Positions 15,990 to 25,500 of a stretch of 64,000 nucleotides of DNA are shown here, in pieces. Where the stretch lies: positions 2,914,001-2,978,000 of the forward strand of contig NZ_AP024655.1 of NCBI RefSeq assembly GCF_019977355.1. Direction: 5' to 3'. The position numbers were made by a program, and so were the translations under genes. Within the stretch, counting starts at the first letter, position 1. The number at the start of each line of letters is the position of its first letter. The stretch is from Arthrobacter sp. NicSoilB8 (lineage in GTDB: Bacteria; Actinomycetota; Actinomycetes; Actinomycetales; Micrococcaceae). The notes beneath the pieces were generated by a model that saw only the letters and a list, made by a program, of their open reading frames with translations, was not told where the DNA came from and ran no database searches.

Positions 15990-17914
15990 CTACTGCGAAG
16001 AGGGACCGGCCCCAGCCCGTCCTGCCGGCCCGGCGACTGCTTCGCGCGTATGCTTTTGATCCGATGTCGACCCGTCTCTCCGGCAGGTTTCTCACCATCG
16101 ACATCCCGTTCGAAACAGACCTGAGGCCTGGGCCGGCCGGCAGGCTCCTGCAGGTCGTCGATTATGACGCGGCTCGTGACCTCTGGTATTTGCCGGTTGA
16201 CCTGAACGACGCCGCAATCCTCGCTCAACGAGGTATGCAGCCCGCGGAAAACGACCCCCGAACCCATCAGCAAGTCGTCTACGCCGTGGCGATGAGTGTG
16301 ATCGAGCGATTCGAACGATTCGGCGGCCGCCGCTTCCGCTGGCGTGGCGACGATAAGCTCCGCCTCGTCCCGCATGCGTTCGAAGGACGGAACGCATACT
16401 TCGACAAGGACCGGCGGGCCGTCCTGTTCGGCTACTTCCGCGCTGATCTAAGGGACCCTGGGGCCAACCTGCCGGGCCAGATGATATTCACCTGTCTGTC
16501 CGTTGACGTGATCGCCCATGAAGTCACCCACGCCATCGTGCACCGGATGCGCAGGTACTTTTCAGAACCGACCCACCCTGACGTGCTGGCCTGGCATGAG
16601 GCAATCGCCGACCTCGTTGCGCTGTTCAACCACTTCGGCTTCCCCGAAGTCGTCTCCGACGCCGTGGAGAAATCGGAAGGGACACTCGAGCAAGGGTCGG
16701 CACTCCTGGATCTCGCAAGCGAGTTTGGTGAGTCCACCGGCCGTGGCGCAGCACTGAGGTCCGCGATCGGATCCCCCCGCACCCCGGACGCATTCCTGAA
16801 AGCGGTCGAACCACACGATCGGGGGGCGTGCTTCGTCGCCGCCGTCTTTGACGCGTTCATTGACACCTACAAAGCGCAGATCGCCGATCTTCGGCGTATC
16901 GCCAGTGCGGGCACCGGCATCCTCCCGCCGGGTGCGCTCCCACCAGACTTGGTCAAACGCGTCACCGCCACGGCGGCGATGAATGCCGACAGGTTCATGG
17001 AAATGGTGGTCCGGGCGTTCGAATACCTCCCCGTCGTCGACGTGACTTTCGGTGATGTCGTCCGGGCGATCGTCACCTCTGACCGGGAACTCTACCCCGA
17101 TGACGTCGCACATCTCAGGGCAATTCTTGTCGAGGCATTCCGTCGGCGCGGGATCTACCCTCCGGGGGTGACCTCCCTTGCTGACGAGTCCCTCGTCTGG
17201 TCCAAACCGCCCCTGGACCTGAACCTCCGGGGTGGGATCAACGCCGTCGACCTGGCACCCCTCATCTTGGAAGCAACCCTCGATCTTGACACAGGCAGTA
17301 CCGTCTATTTCGCCGACGACCCCGCCACCACTCCGTCCTCAGGGGAAGATGCCCCCGGGCGGGCGGTCCCCGAGCATTTGAGTTCACAGCCCGATAGCAG
17401 GCGTCTTCGGAAACTCATTCACAACTGGGGTGTGGAACACGCCTACGAACTAGGCCTGGACAAAGCCGCAGGGAAGATCGAGATAGTCAGCGCCCGTGTC
17501 GTCTACCTCCGGGCCTCTGACGGGCAACCCCGGCCGATCGTCTCCATCCAGTTCGCCCAACGTCGAGACGACCTGAAAGATCAGCGAACCGACGAGGCCG
17601 GTTCGCAGATCCCACGATCTCAACGTGCAGCCGTTCGCGCCGGCACAACTGTGATCGCCCGCGTGGACGGCCGGGTCGAATTCCTCGTCACCAAACCGTT
17701 GCCGCTTTCGGACCGCGCGAAGCTCGACGATCTGTCGCGGGACCTCAAAGAGTGCGCCCTCGCATTCGATAGGGCTGGCACCGAACGGCTGGGGTCGATC
17801 CGCGACTGGATGGGCGACGTCGAAGACATGGATGCGCTCTCGGCATGGACCGTCGAACCCGCAACGCTCCGGTTGTCTTTCGCTCGCCTGCACGCCGGCC
17901 AGGACGGAGCCTGA
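15986..17914 (+). CDS. Large protein with HExxH gluzincin-type metallopeptidase centre, gene 2 of three-hydrolase operon
   Basis: 642 residues, GTG start overlapping the previous stop (GTGA). The zinc motif is HEVTH at 178-182 and a second WHEAIADL helix supplies Glu205, giving HExxH-x22-E as in thermolysin-like gluzincins. No signal peptide, propeptide or membrane segment, which is unlike secreted thermolysins and suggests a cytosolic enzyme. The C-terminal half (from ~residue 380) has no motif I know. The ATG of the MBL gene follows the stop by two bases. The enzyme may cleave or activate a partner encoded in the same operon (inference). Family assignment beyond the zinc centre is uncertain. 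Confidence 0.75.
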   Translation: MTTAKRDRPQPVLPARRLLRAYAFDPMSTRLSGRFLTIDIPFETDLRPGPAGRLLQVVDYDAARDLWYLPVDLNDAAILAQRGMQPAENDPRTHQQVVYAVAMSVIERFERFGGRRFRWRGDDKLRLVPHAFEGRNAYFDKDRRAVLFGYFRADLRDPGANLPGQMIFTCLSVDVIAHEVTHAIVHRMRRYFSEPTHPDVLAWHEAIADLVALFNHFGFPEVVSDAVEKSEGTLEQGSALLDLASEFGESTGRGAALRSAIGSPRTPDAFLKAVEPHDRGACFVAAVFDAFIDTYKAQIADLRRIASAGTGILPPGALPPDLVKRVTATAAMNADRFMEMVVRAFEYLPVVDVTFGDVVRAIVTSDRELYPDDVAHLRAILVEAFRRRGIYPPGVTSLADESLVWSKPPLDLNLRGGINAVDLAPLILEATLDLDTGSTVYFADDPATTPSSGEDAPGRAVPEHLSSQPDSRRLRKLIHNWGVEHAYELGLDKAAGKIEIVSARVVYLRASDGQPRPIVSIQFAQRRDDLKDQRTDEAGSQIPRSQRAAVRAGTTVIARVDGRVEFLVTKPLPLSDRAKLDDLSRDLKECALAFDRAGTERLGSIRDWMGDVEDMDALSAWTVEPATLRLSFARLHAGQDGA

Positions 17915-17916
17915 GA

Positions 17917-19209
17917 ATGCCAGCTCCCTCAGTCACCGTCCGCATGTACGACGTCGGCTTCGGCGACGCCTTCCTGACCACCGTCAAACGGGACGATCAG
18001 GCCTGGCGGATGCTGGTGGACTGCGGCGTCCACAGCCAGGGCAAGGCGCGGCCCCTCCTCGACGTCGTTCATGCGATCATCGCCGACCTCACCGAGGCGG
18101 CCGCGCCAGGAACACCACCCACCCTCGATGTGGTCGTGGCAACTCACCACCATGCCGACCACATCACAGGATTCGCTTACGACGATTGGGAAAAGGTCCG
18201 CGTCGGCGAAGTCTGGGTGCCGTTCGTCGAGGACGATTCCGACGACGATGCCAGGGTTCTGAAGAGCGGGCTCGCTCGCGCCGCGAGAAGCTTGAACGCC
18301 CTGATCGGCCGTGCGGCCGCCGCACTAAACGACGAAGCACGAACCCTGGCTCTGGGGGTTGCCAGCGCCCTGGCCTTGAACTCGCTCGGAAATGAAGACG
18401 CCATGGACCGCCTGCTCGGACGCAACGGCAAACACTTCTTCAACGTCCCGAAGGTACGGTACCTCCCGGACAAGTTCGCCCAGCTCAACGTCATCCGCAC
18501 ATCGGTGCCGGGCGTCAACGTACACGTCCTCGGACCATCCCGTGACCCTGATCAGCTCAAACGGATGAACCCTCCCGCGTCGGCCCGCTGGCTCGCCTTG
18601 CAACAGGCCCTGGATGCCGAATCCGCGAGCGGCTCCGCTGGCGACCAGACACCGGCCAAGCCACTCTTCGACGGGATCTTTAGTGTCACGCCAGACGACG
18701 TCACTCGCGACATCGGCATCGAACTCGTCAGCGCTCTGGCAACACTCAACCTCAAGACGCTCCTCGACGACGCGAACGAACTTCTGGCGGCGGCTTCCAT
18801 CCTCGAGCGGTCCGTCAACAACACCAGCGTCTTCCTTGTTCTGGACGTCGTCGGCACCAGGCTCGTCTTCGTGGGCGACTCGCAACAGGGCGCCTGGGAG
18901 CATGTCCTGCAAGACCCTTCGGCTCGCGCCCTCGTCTCAGACCCTGCGTTCTACAAGATCGGCCACCACGGCTCCCACAACGCCACACCGCGGGACTACG
19001 TCACCAACGCCATCGGCAATCACGGAACCTACGCGATGCTCCCCTACGGGAAAGTCGAGCAATGGGGCGACATCCCCAACGAGAATCTGCTGGCCGCATT
19101 CACCGCCATGAACGCCCACATCGTCCGGGCTGATGCCCCAGTCGCCGACGCCAGGGTTCACGTCGGACCCGACAACCTATGGTGCGAGATCACTTTCCCG
19201 GCGAATTGA
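17917..19209 (+). CDS. ComEC/Rec2-type MBL-fold hydrolase, gene 3 of three-hydrolase operon
   Basis: 430 residues from ATG 17917, GGAG eight bases upstream. N-terminal VRMYDVGFGDAFL is typical of ComEC-like metallo-beta-lactamase proteins. Metal ligands: HHHADH at 77-82 (HxHxDH), Asp in FVGDSQQG, and His in GHHGSHN (349-355). There is no membrane domain, unlike ComEC itself. An insert of ~170 residues (about 110-280) between metal motifs is longer than in minimal family members. Such proteins are presumed nucleases or phosphodiesterases; the target is unknown. Last gene of the operon; the next gene's probable start is 175 bases on. Confidence 0.85.
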   Translation: MPAPSVTVRMYDVGFGDAFLTTVKRDDQAWRMLVDCGVHSQGKARPLLDVVHAIIADLTEAAAPGTPPTLDVVVATHHHADHITGFAYDDWEKVRVGEVWVPFVEDDSDDDARVLKSGLARAARSLNALIGRAAAALNDEARTLALGVASALALNSLGNEDAMDRLLGRNGKHFFNVPKVRYLPDKFAQLNVIRTSVPGVNVHVLGPSRDPDQLKRMNPPASARWLALQQALDAESASGSAGDQTPAKPLFDGIFSVTPDDVTRDIGIELVSALATLNLKTLLDDANELLAAASILERSVNNTSVFLVLDVVGTRLVFVGDSQQGAWEHVLQDPSARALVSDPAFYKIGHHGSHNATPRDYVTNAIGNHGTYAMLPYGKVEQWGDIPNENLLAAFTAMNAHIVRADAPVADARVHVGPDNLWCEITFPAN

Positions 19210-19383
19210 ATGACGCCCGACCTCTCAGAGGAACCGGGCGAGCCTGAGCTCTCCAGATCACCGTTGCGGAGCGTGAGACCGTCAACAGCAGCCTCAACGT
19301 CGCCTGGCGCCACCAACCACGAGAGAAATCCGGTTCAGCCCCATTTCGTACATATTGTCGGTGGCTCGCGAGATGATCGAGGC

Positions 19384-21324
19384 ATGGATAACACGGCGGC
19401 GTGGGGTGCGGAAAGCAGGGAGGCCCTGGCGGCCGTCGCCGCGTCTGCTGCCGCGCTTGTTGCCGGAGTTGCTGCTTTCACGGGCGCCGGTGCCGGCCTC
19501 GGAACCGTTGCCGGCCCGGCTGATCCGCCCGGCGCCGACCGGCCGCACAACGGGGATCCGCTGCGCAAGGTGAATCCGCTGCGCAACGCCGATTCACTGG
19601 ACGATGCCGATCTGTTCCAGCCCGCCGGCCCGCGCAACGCTGATCCTTTGCGGGACGCGGATCCGCTACACAACGCCGATCCGTTGCGGGGCTCTGATCC
19701 GTTGCGGGATGTGGCGGAGGGGTGTCTGGACGGGTTGGCCGGGGTGGCGCGGCTGGAGGCCCGGATGGCGGCGTTGAAGGTGCGTCTGGCCGCGGACTAT
19801 CTGCGGGCGGCCACGGCCCTGGCGGCCCCGGCGGCGTCCCCGCGGGAGCACACCGTGCAGGAAATGGCGCTGGTCGCCGAGGTCGCGGGTGTCCTGACCG
19901 TGAGCGAACGCGCCGCCGGGGCCCTGCTCGCCGAGGCCCACGCCCTGACCACGGCGCTGCCGCTGACCCTGGCCGCGTTGGGCGCCGGGACGATCTCCTG
20001 GGCCCACGCCCGGGTCATTATCGACGAAACCCAGAACCTGGACCGGGCCGGGGCGGCCGGGCTGGAGGCGCACTTCCTGGACCCCGGCGCCCCGGACCCG
20101 GCCCGGGGCTGCCCGGCCGGGGAGCTCACGGCGTCCCGGTTCCGGGCCAAGGCCCGCACCTGGCGCGAACGCCACCACCGGGACAGCCTCGAGGCCCGCC
20201 ACGCCCGAAGCGCCGCGGACCGGCGGGTCGAGTACGTCCCGGACCGGGACGGCATGGCCTGGCTCTCGGCCTACCTCCCGGCCGACACCGCCGCCGGGAT
20301 CTGGGACCGGGCCACCACGGCCGCCCGCGCCCTCCAGGGCCCGGACGAGGCCCGCACCCTGGCCCAGCTCCGCGCCGACATCACCGCCACCTGGCTCCTC
20401 ACCACCACCACCAGTCCCGGCGGGAACACCGGCACCGGGACCACCGGCGACGGCATGGCCAACTGCGGGCCGGCCGGCACCACCACCGGCACCGGCCGGG
20501 CCGGCGGACCGGACACCGGCACGGGCATGGGCGGGTGTGTGGGTGGGGGTGTGCCGTCGCCGCGGGCGCAGGTCCTGGTCACCGTCCCGGTCCTGTCCCT
20601 GCTCGGCGTCACCGGGGAACCGGCCGTCCTGGACGGGTACGGGCCGATCCCGCCGTCGATGGCCCGGCGTCTGGTCGCCGAGGGCGCCGGGTCCTTCTAC
20701 CGGGTCCTGGTTGACCCGCGGGACGGTGCCCCGCTGGAAATCGGCCGGAGCAGCTACCGGGTCACCAAGGCCCAGCGGCACTGGCTCCGGCTCCGCGACA
20801 GCCACTGCACGTTCACGGGCTGTAACAACCACTCCCTGGACAACGACGCGGACCACCTGCTGGCCTGGGCCGACGGCGGCACCACCGGCATCGCCAACCT
20901 GGGCCAGCCCTGCCCCAAACACCACCGCCTCAAACACTCCTCGGCCTGGCAACCCGTCGGGGCCAGCAAAACCAGCCCGCCCGGCTGGATCTCCCCCTCG
21001 GGACGGCACTACCCCGCCGAACACCAGGACTGGGAACCACCCCACTGGCCAGACCACACCCCGGCCACGCACAACGGCCCGGATCTGGGACTGCCCCTAG
21101 ACCCCGGACTTCCCGCGGACCCCAAACCACATCACGGCCCGGACCTGGAGCAGGGACTGCCCCCGGATCCCGGCCTGGACCGGGGACTGCCCCCGGATCC
21201 CTTCCCGGACTGGCACCACTTCACAGCTGCGCACCCATTGACACCGGCGGAAACCGACCACCCGGACCGGCCAGCGCCCCTCGACGCACCCTTCCCGGAC
21301 GGCCTCCTAATCCTCAGCGTGTGA
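19384..21324 (+). CDS. DUF222 domain protein with C-terminal HNH nuclease
   Basis: 646 residues from ATG 19384. The central DUF222 (13E12-type) helical region covers about residues 110-310. The HNH motif follows at about 475-520: CTFTGCNNH, DADHLLAWADGG and CPKHHRLKH. Proteins like this are multi-copy in Micrococcaceae and mycobacteria and are suspected mobile or mosaic genes; their activity is unproven. The N-terminus holds repeated xADPLRx units and the C-terminus repeated GLPxDPGL units, both low complexity. The frame is open back to an ATG at 19210 directly after the MBL stop, but those 58 residues do not look like the family, so I prefer 19384. Confidence 0.85.
   Translation: MDNTAAWGAESREALAAVAASAAALVAGVAAFTGAGAGLGTVAGPADPPGADRPHNGDPLRKVNPLRNADSLDDADLFQPAGPRNADPLRDADPLHNADPLRGSDPLRDVAEGCLDGLAGVARLEARMAALKVRLAADYLRAATALAAPAASPREHTVQEMALVAEVAGVLTVSERAAGALLAEAHALTTALPLTLAALGAGTISWAHARVIIDETQNLDRAGAAGLEAHFLDPGAPDPARGCPAGELTASRFRAKARTWRERHHRDSLEARHARSAADRRVEYVPDRDGMAWLSAYLPADTAAGIWDRATTAARALQGPDEARTLAQLRADITATWLLTTTTSPGGNTGTGTTGDGMANCGPAGTTTGTGRAGGPDTGTGMGGCVGGGVPSPRAQVLVTVPVLSLLGVTGEPAVLDGYGPIPPSMARRLVAEGAGSFYRVLVDPRDGAPLEIGRSSYRVTKAQRHWLRLRDSHCTFTGCNNHSLDNDADHLLAWADGGTTGIANLGQPCPKHHRLKHSSAWQPVGASKTSPPGWISPSGRHYPAEHQDWEPPHWPDHTPATHNGPDLGLPLDPGLPADPKPHHGPDLEQGLPPDPGLDRGLPPDPFPDWHHFTAAHPLTPAETDHPDRPAPLDAPFPDGLLILSV
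19634..19711 (+). repeat. 18-bp imperfect tandem repeat in DUF222-HNH gene
   Basis: At least four units coding for six-residue xADPLR-like repeats. The bases vary between units, so this is an older expansion than the perfect 15-bp repeats elsewhere. Confidence 0.6.
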
Positions 21325-21387
21325 TCGAGTGATTGCAGACCGCATAATTGCAGGCCGTAACAGCAGCGGTACCAGCCGGCGCCCTCG

Positions 21388-22404
21388 TCACTCCCCCAAG
21401 GACGGGCGCACGTCGCGGGAAATCGACTCAAGTAGTCGGACGTTGAAATCCACGCCAAGCTGATTGGGGACTGTGATCAGCACGGTATCCGCCGCGGCCA
21501 CGGCCGCGTCCCGGGAGAGCTCCTCAACCAGCCGGCCGGGTTCACCGATGTAGCTGCGCCCAAAACGGGCCAGGCCGCCGTCGAGGTAGCCCACCTGGTC
21601 CCGGGCCTCAGCCTGCGCCCGCAGCCCGAAGTAGCGGCGCGATTCGTCATCGATCAGCGGAATGATGCTGCGCGATACGGATACCCGGGGCGTGCGCGTG
21701 TGGCCGGCCGTTGCCCAGGCCTCCCTGAATCCGGCGATCTGTTCTGCCTGCAACTCATCGAAAGGAACCCCGGTGTCCTCCGTCAGCAGGGTCGAGGACA
21801 TGAGGTTCAGACCCTGCTGCGCGGCCCATCGGGCGCTGGCACGATTCCCGACACCCCACCAGATGCGCTCAGGAAGCGTCGGGGACTGGGGCTGAAGCGG
21901 GACCAGCCCAGTGTGCCCGCTGACCTGCGGGTTGCCCCTGGCCATGCCTGCACCAGAGATGGCGCTCCGGAAACGATCGGTGTGCCGGCGAGCCATGTCG
22001 GCGTCGGACTCACCCTCCGCCGGGTGGTGCCCGAAAGCCTCGTAGCCGGCCAGCACAGACTCGGGCGAACCACGGCTGACTCCCAACTGCAGTCGGCCGC
22101 CGCTGATGAGGTCGACGGCGGCGGCCTCCTCAGCCATGTAGAGCGGGTTCTCGTACCGCATGTCGATGACTCCGGTGCCAATCTCAATCCGTGAGGTGCG
22201 TACGGCAATCGCGGCGAGGAGCGGGAACGGCGAGGCCTGCTGCTCCGCAAAGTGATGGACCCGGAAGAACGCTCCGTCGACACCGACTTCCTCCGCGGCC
22301 GCGGCCAGTTCAATCGACTGCAGGAGCGCTTCCCCCGCGCTACGCACGCGCGACCCAGGGACGTCGCCCCAGTGGCCGAAGGACAGAAATCCGATCCGTT
22401 TCAT
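21388..22404 (-). CDS. LLM class flavin-dependent oxidoreductase (luciferase-like)
   Basis: 338 residues. Luciferase-like TIM barrel: KRIGFLSFGHW, AEEVGVDGAFFRVHHFAEQQ, RTSRIEIGTGVIDMRYENP and GGRLQLGVSRGSPESVLAGY, followed by SARWAAQQGLNLMSSTLL. The family uses reduced FMN or F420; the RVHHFAEQQASPFPLLAAIA segment resembles the FMN-dependent alkanal monooxygenase-like group. No dedicated reductase gene is adjacent. It stands alone between the DUF222-HNH gene (convergent) and the secreted phosphoesterase (same strand, ~130 bases away). The ATG at 22404 has only a weak ribosome site. Substrate unknown. Confidence 0.87.
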   Translation of the reverse strand: MKRIGFLSFGHWGDVPGSRVRSAGEALLQSIELAAAAEEVGVDGAFFRVHHFAEQQASPFPLLAAIAVRTSRIEIGTGVIDMRYENPLYMAEEAAAVDLISGGRLQLGVSRGSPESVLAGYEAFGHHPAEGESDADMARRHTDRFRSAISGAGMARGNPQVSGHTGLVPLQPQSPTLPERIWWGVGNRASARWAAQQGLNLMSSTLLTEDTGVPFDELQAEQIAGFREAWATAGHTRTPRVSVSRSIIPLIDDESRRYFGLRAQAEARDQVGYLDGGLARFGRSYIGEPGRLVEELSRDAAVAAADTVLITVPNQLGVDFNVRLLESISRDVRPSLGE

Positions 22405-22533
22405 AAGAACTCACACTGTTCCATAGGCACCCAGTCTTTTGGAAGTGAGGCGGCTGTCTTGGTGAGAGTCTCGGCCCAGGTCGGGCCCGGCCGACGGTCC
22501 CTGCCTTGGCACGTGTACGTCCGCCGTGGGGCC

Positions 22534-25500
22534 TTAGGGCGCGGCGCGGATTTCGATGAGCGCGAGGTTCCAGCGGTCGGTGGTGGGGGCGGTGTCGTTG
22601 ATGGCGACGACCGTTCCGCTTGTGGCTGTTAGCCCGGCTTGACGCTGCACCCAATATGTATCGCCAGCCGGGGGAAGGTACTGATCAACCAGGGTCTGGG
22701 CCGGCCCGACGGTCCGGGCAAGCGGAGCGTCCCAGTCGGTTCCAACGCCCCAAACCCATGATCCTGCGCGCGTGGTGGTGAGGCTGGCACTCGGGGGTCC
22801 GGAAGCGGCGCTGGCGCCGGCTGTGGCGCCATTAGTGGTATCTGCATTGTTGAACGCCACGACCGTCATGGATGACTGCCACGTGCCTGAGTTCTGGGTT
22901 GCGGTAATCGTGACATTCGCGAGCGGGGCGGGTGAGACGGCCTGCCATATTTCGGCTGTGCCGGCCTGGGCGTTGGTGCGCCGGCGGAGCGTCCAAGTAA
23001 GGCCGCCGCCACTGACCGACCGCATGGATTCGGTGCCTCCGCCGCTGGGGCCGTCGGAGCTGATGAAGGCAAGTAGGAGCTGGTTGCTTCCGGTGGTCGT
23101 GAGGCCGGAGGCGCTGACCGTCGCGGCGTTGGTGCCCTGATGGGCGGTTACGATCCTGTCGACGGTGATGGTCCGGACGCCGGAGGCTGTGGCCGTGGCG
23201 GTGTTCGAGGGAGCACTGAGGTTCCCGGCCGCATCCTGCGCCGTGACGGTGTAGCTGTATGTGGTGCCTGAAACTACTGAACCATCGGCGAAAGTCGTGC
23301 CGGTAGCCGTACCGATGGGTGCCCCGTTGCGGGAAATGTTGTAGCGGGTGACGCCGACATTGTCGGTGCTGGCACTCCAGGCCAAGGCGATTTGGCCGGA
23401 GCCGGCCACGGCGGAGAGGTTTGTGGGGGCCGTAGGGGCGGTCGTGTCCGGGTTCACCGTGATCGTGATGGAGGGGGTGACGGCGTCGGGGCTGACCCCG
23501 TTGGTCGCAGCAACCGTGAACGTTGCCGTTCCGGCCGCCGTCGGGGTGCCGGACAGGATCCCGGTGGTGGTGTTCAGGCTCAGCCCGGCCGGCAGGGCGC
23601 CGGAATTCACCCTGAACGTCGGGGCCGGGTTTCCCGACGCGGCGAAGGTGTACGTGTAGGCGGCGCCGACCGCGGCAGTGGTCGGAGGCGTGGCCGCCGT
23701 GAACACCGGGGCTACCTGGGCCTGGTTCACCGTGATCGTGATGGACGGGGTGACGGCGTCGGGACTGACCCCGTTCGTCGCAGCAACCGTGAACGTTGCC
23801 GTCCCGGCCGCCGTCGGCGTGCCCGACAGGACCCCGGAAGTCGTGTTCAGGCTCAGCCCGGCCGGCAGGGAGCCGGAATTCACCCTGAACGTCGGGGCCG
23901 GGTTACCCGATGCGGCAAAGGTGTAGGTGTAAGGGGCGCCGACCGTGGCAGTCGTGGGAGGCGTGGCCGCGGTGAACGCCGGGGCCGCCTGGGCGGGGTT
24001 TACGTGGATCGTGATGGGTGCGGTGACCGCGTCGGGACTGGCCCCGTTCGTCGCGGTGACCGTGAACGTTCCACTGAATGGGGCAGCGAGTGCCGCTACG
24101 CCTAGCGTGTTTGCGTTGCGCGGGAGCCCGTAAGCGTCTTGGATCAGGCCAAGCATGCTGTAGTGATTGATGGTCTGCGTGTAGTTACCCGGGAGGACGT
24201 TGGCACCGTTGAAGAAGGTTGCGATTTTGTTCGGGCTTACCGATGAATCGTTTTCATCCCATGTGGTGATCAGCAGTGAGTTGTGGGTTTTCGCCCATTG
24301 CAGGTACGTGTCCATGTGATTCATTGCCCACGTGTCACCGGTGCCGATGGAGCAGTCGTGCATGCTGTTGCAACTGTCCGGGACAACAAACGACACCGTA
24401 GGCAGCGTTGTGAAGTCAGTCGGCCATGCGCTGTAATCGAGGCGTTCCGATGACGGGATGGATGCCCAGTTGTTCCATGGGGAGTGGTAAGCGAGGTAGT
24501 TGGTTCCCGAGGTCTGGCCTTCGGCGAATCCCGTGAATGTTTTGCCTGCCGTTTTTAGCTGGCCTTCGAGCATCGTAGTCGTGAAACTATGCGGGTAGCT
24601 GTCATCCGTGATCCCCTGCGTAGACCCTGAGAATAACGCGAGATAGTTCGGCTGAGAAGGATGGGCCTCCGCGAACGTCTGCGTCATGTTCGCACCTGAC
24701 GTGGCGAGGGAGTTCAGGTACGGTGCGCTGGGATTGCCAAGAATGGAGGTGTCCTTCTGGTTCTCCTCAACCAGGATGACGATGTGATCCCATGTTGCGA
24801 CCTTGGTGGGAGTGCCTGACAGAACGCCTGTGGTGGCGTTCAGGCTCAGCCCGGCCGGCAACGTACCGGAGGACACCCTGAACGTCGGGGCCGGGCTACC
24901 GGACGCGGCAAAGGTGTACGTGTAGGCGGCACCAACCGTGGCCGTCGTCGGAGGCGTGGCCGCAGTGAACGCAGGGGCCGCCTGGGCGGTGTCCACGGTG
25001 ATCGTGATGGAGGGGGTGACGGCGTCGGGGCTGACCCCGTTCGTCGCGGCGACGGTGAACGTTGCCGTTCCGGCCGTCGTCGGGGTGCCGGACAGGATCC
25101 CGGTGGTGGCGTTCAGGCTCAGCCCGGCCGGCAGGGAACCGGAATTCACCCTGAACGTCGGGGCCGGGCTACCGGACGCGGCGAAGGTGTACGTGTAGGC
25201 GGCGCCGACCGCGGCAGTGGTCGGAGGCGTGGCCGCCGTGAACACCGGGGCTACCTGGGCCTGGTTCACCGTGATCGTGATGGACGGGGTGACGGCGTCG
25301 GGACTGACCCCGTTCGTCGCAGCAACCGTGAACGTTGCCGTCCCGGCCGCCGTCGGCGTGCCCGACAGGACCCCGGAAGTCGTGTTCAGGCTCAGCCCGG
25401 CCGGCAGGGAGCCGGAATTCACCCTGAACGTCGGGGCCGGGTTACCCGATGCGGCAAAGGTGTAGGTGTAAGGGGCGCCGACCGTGGCAGTCGTGGGAGG

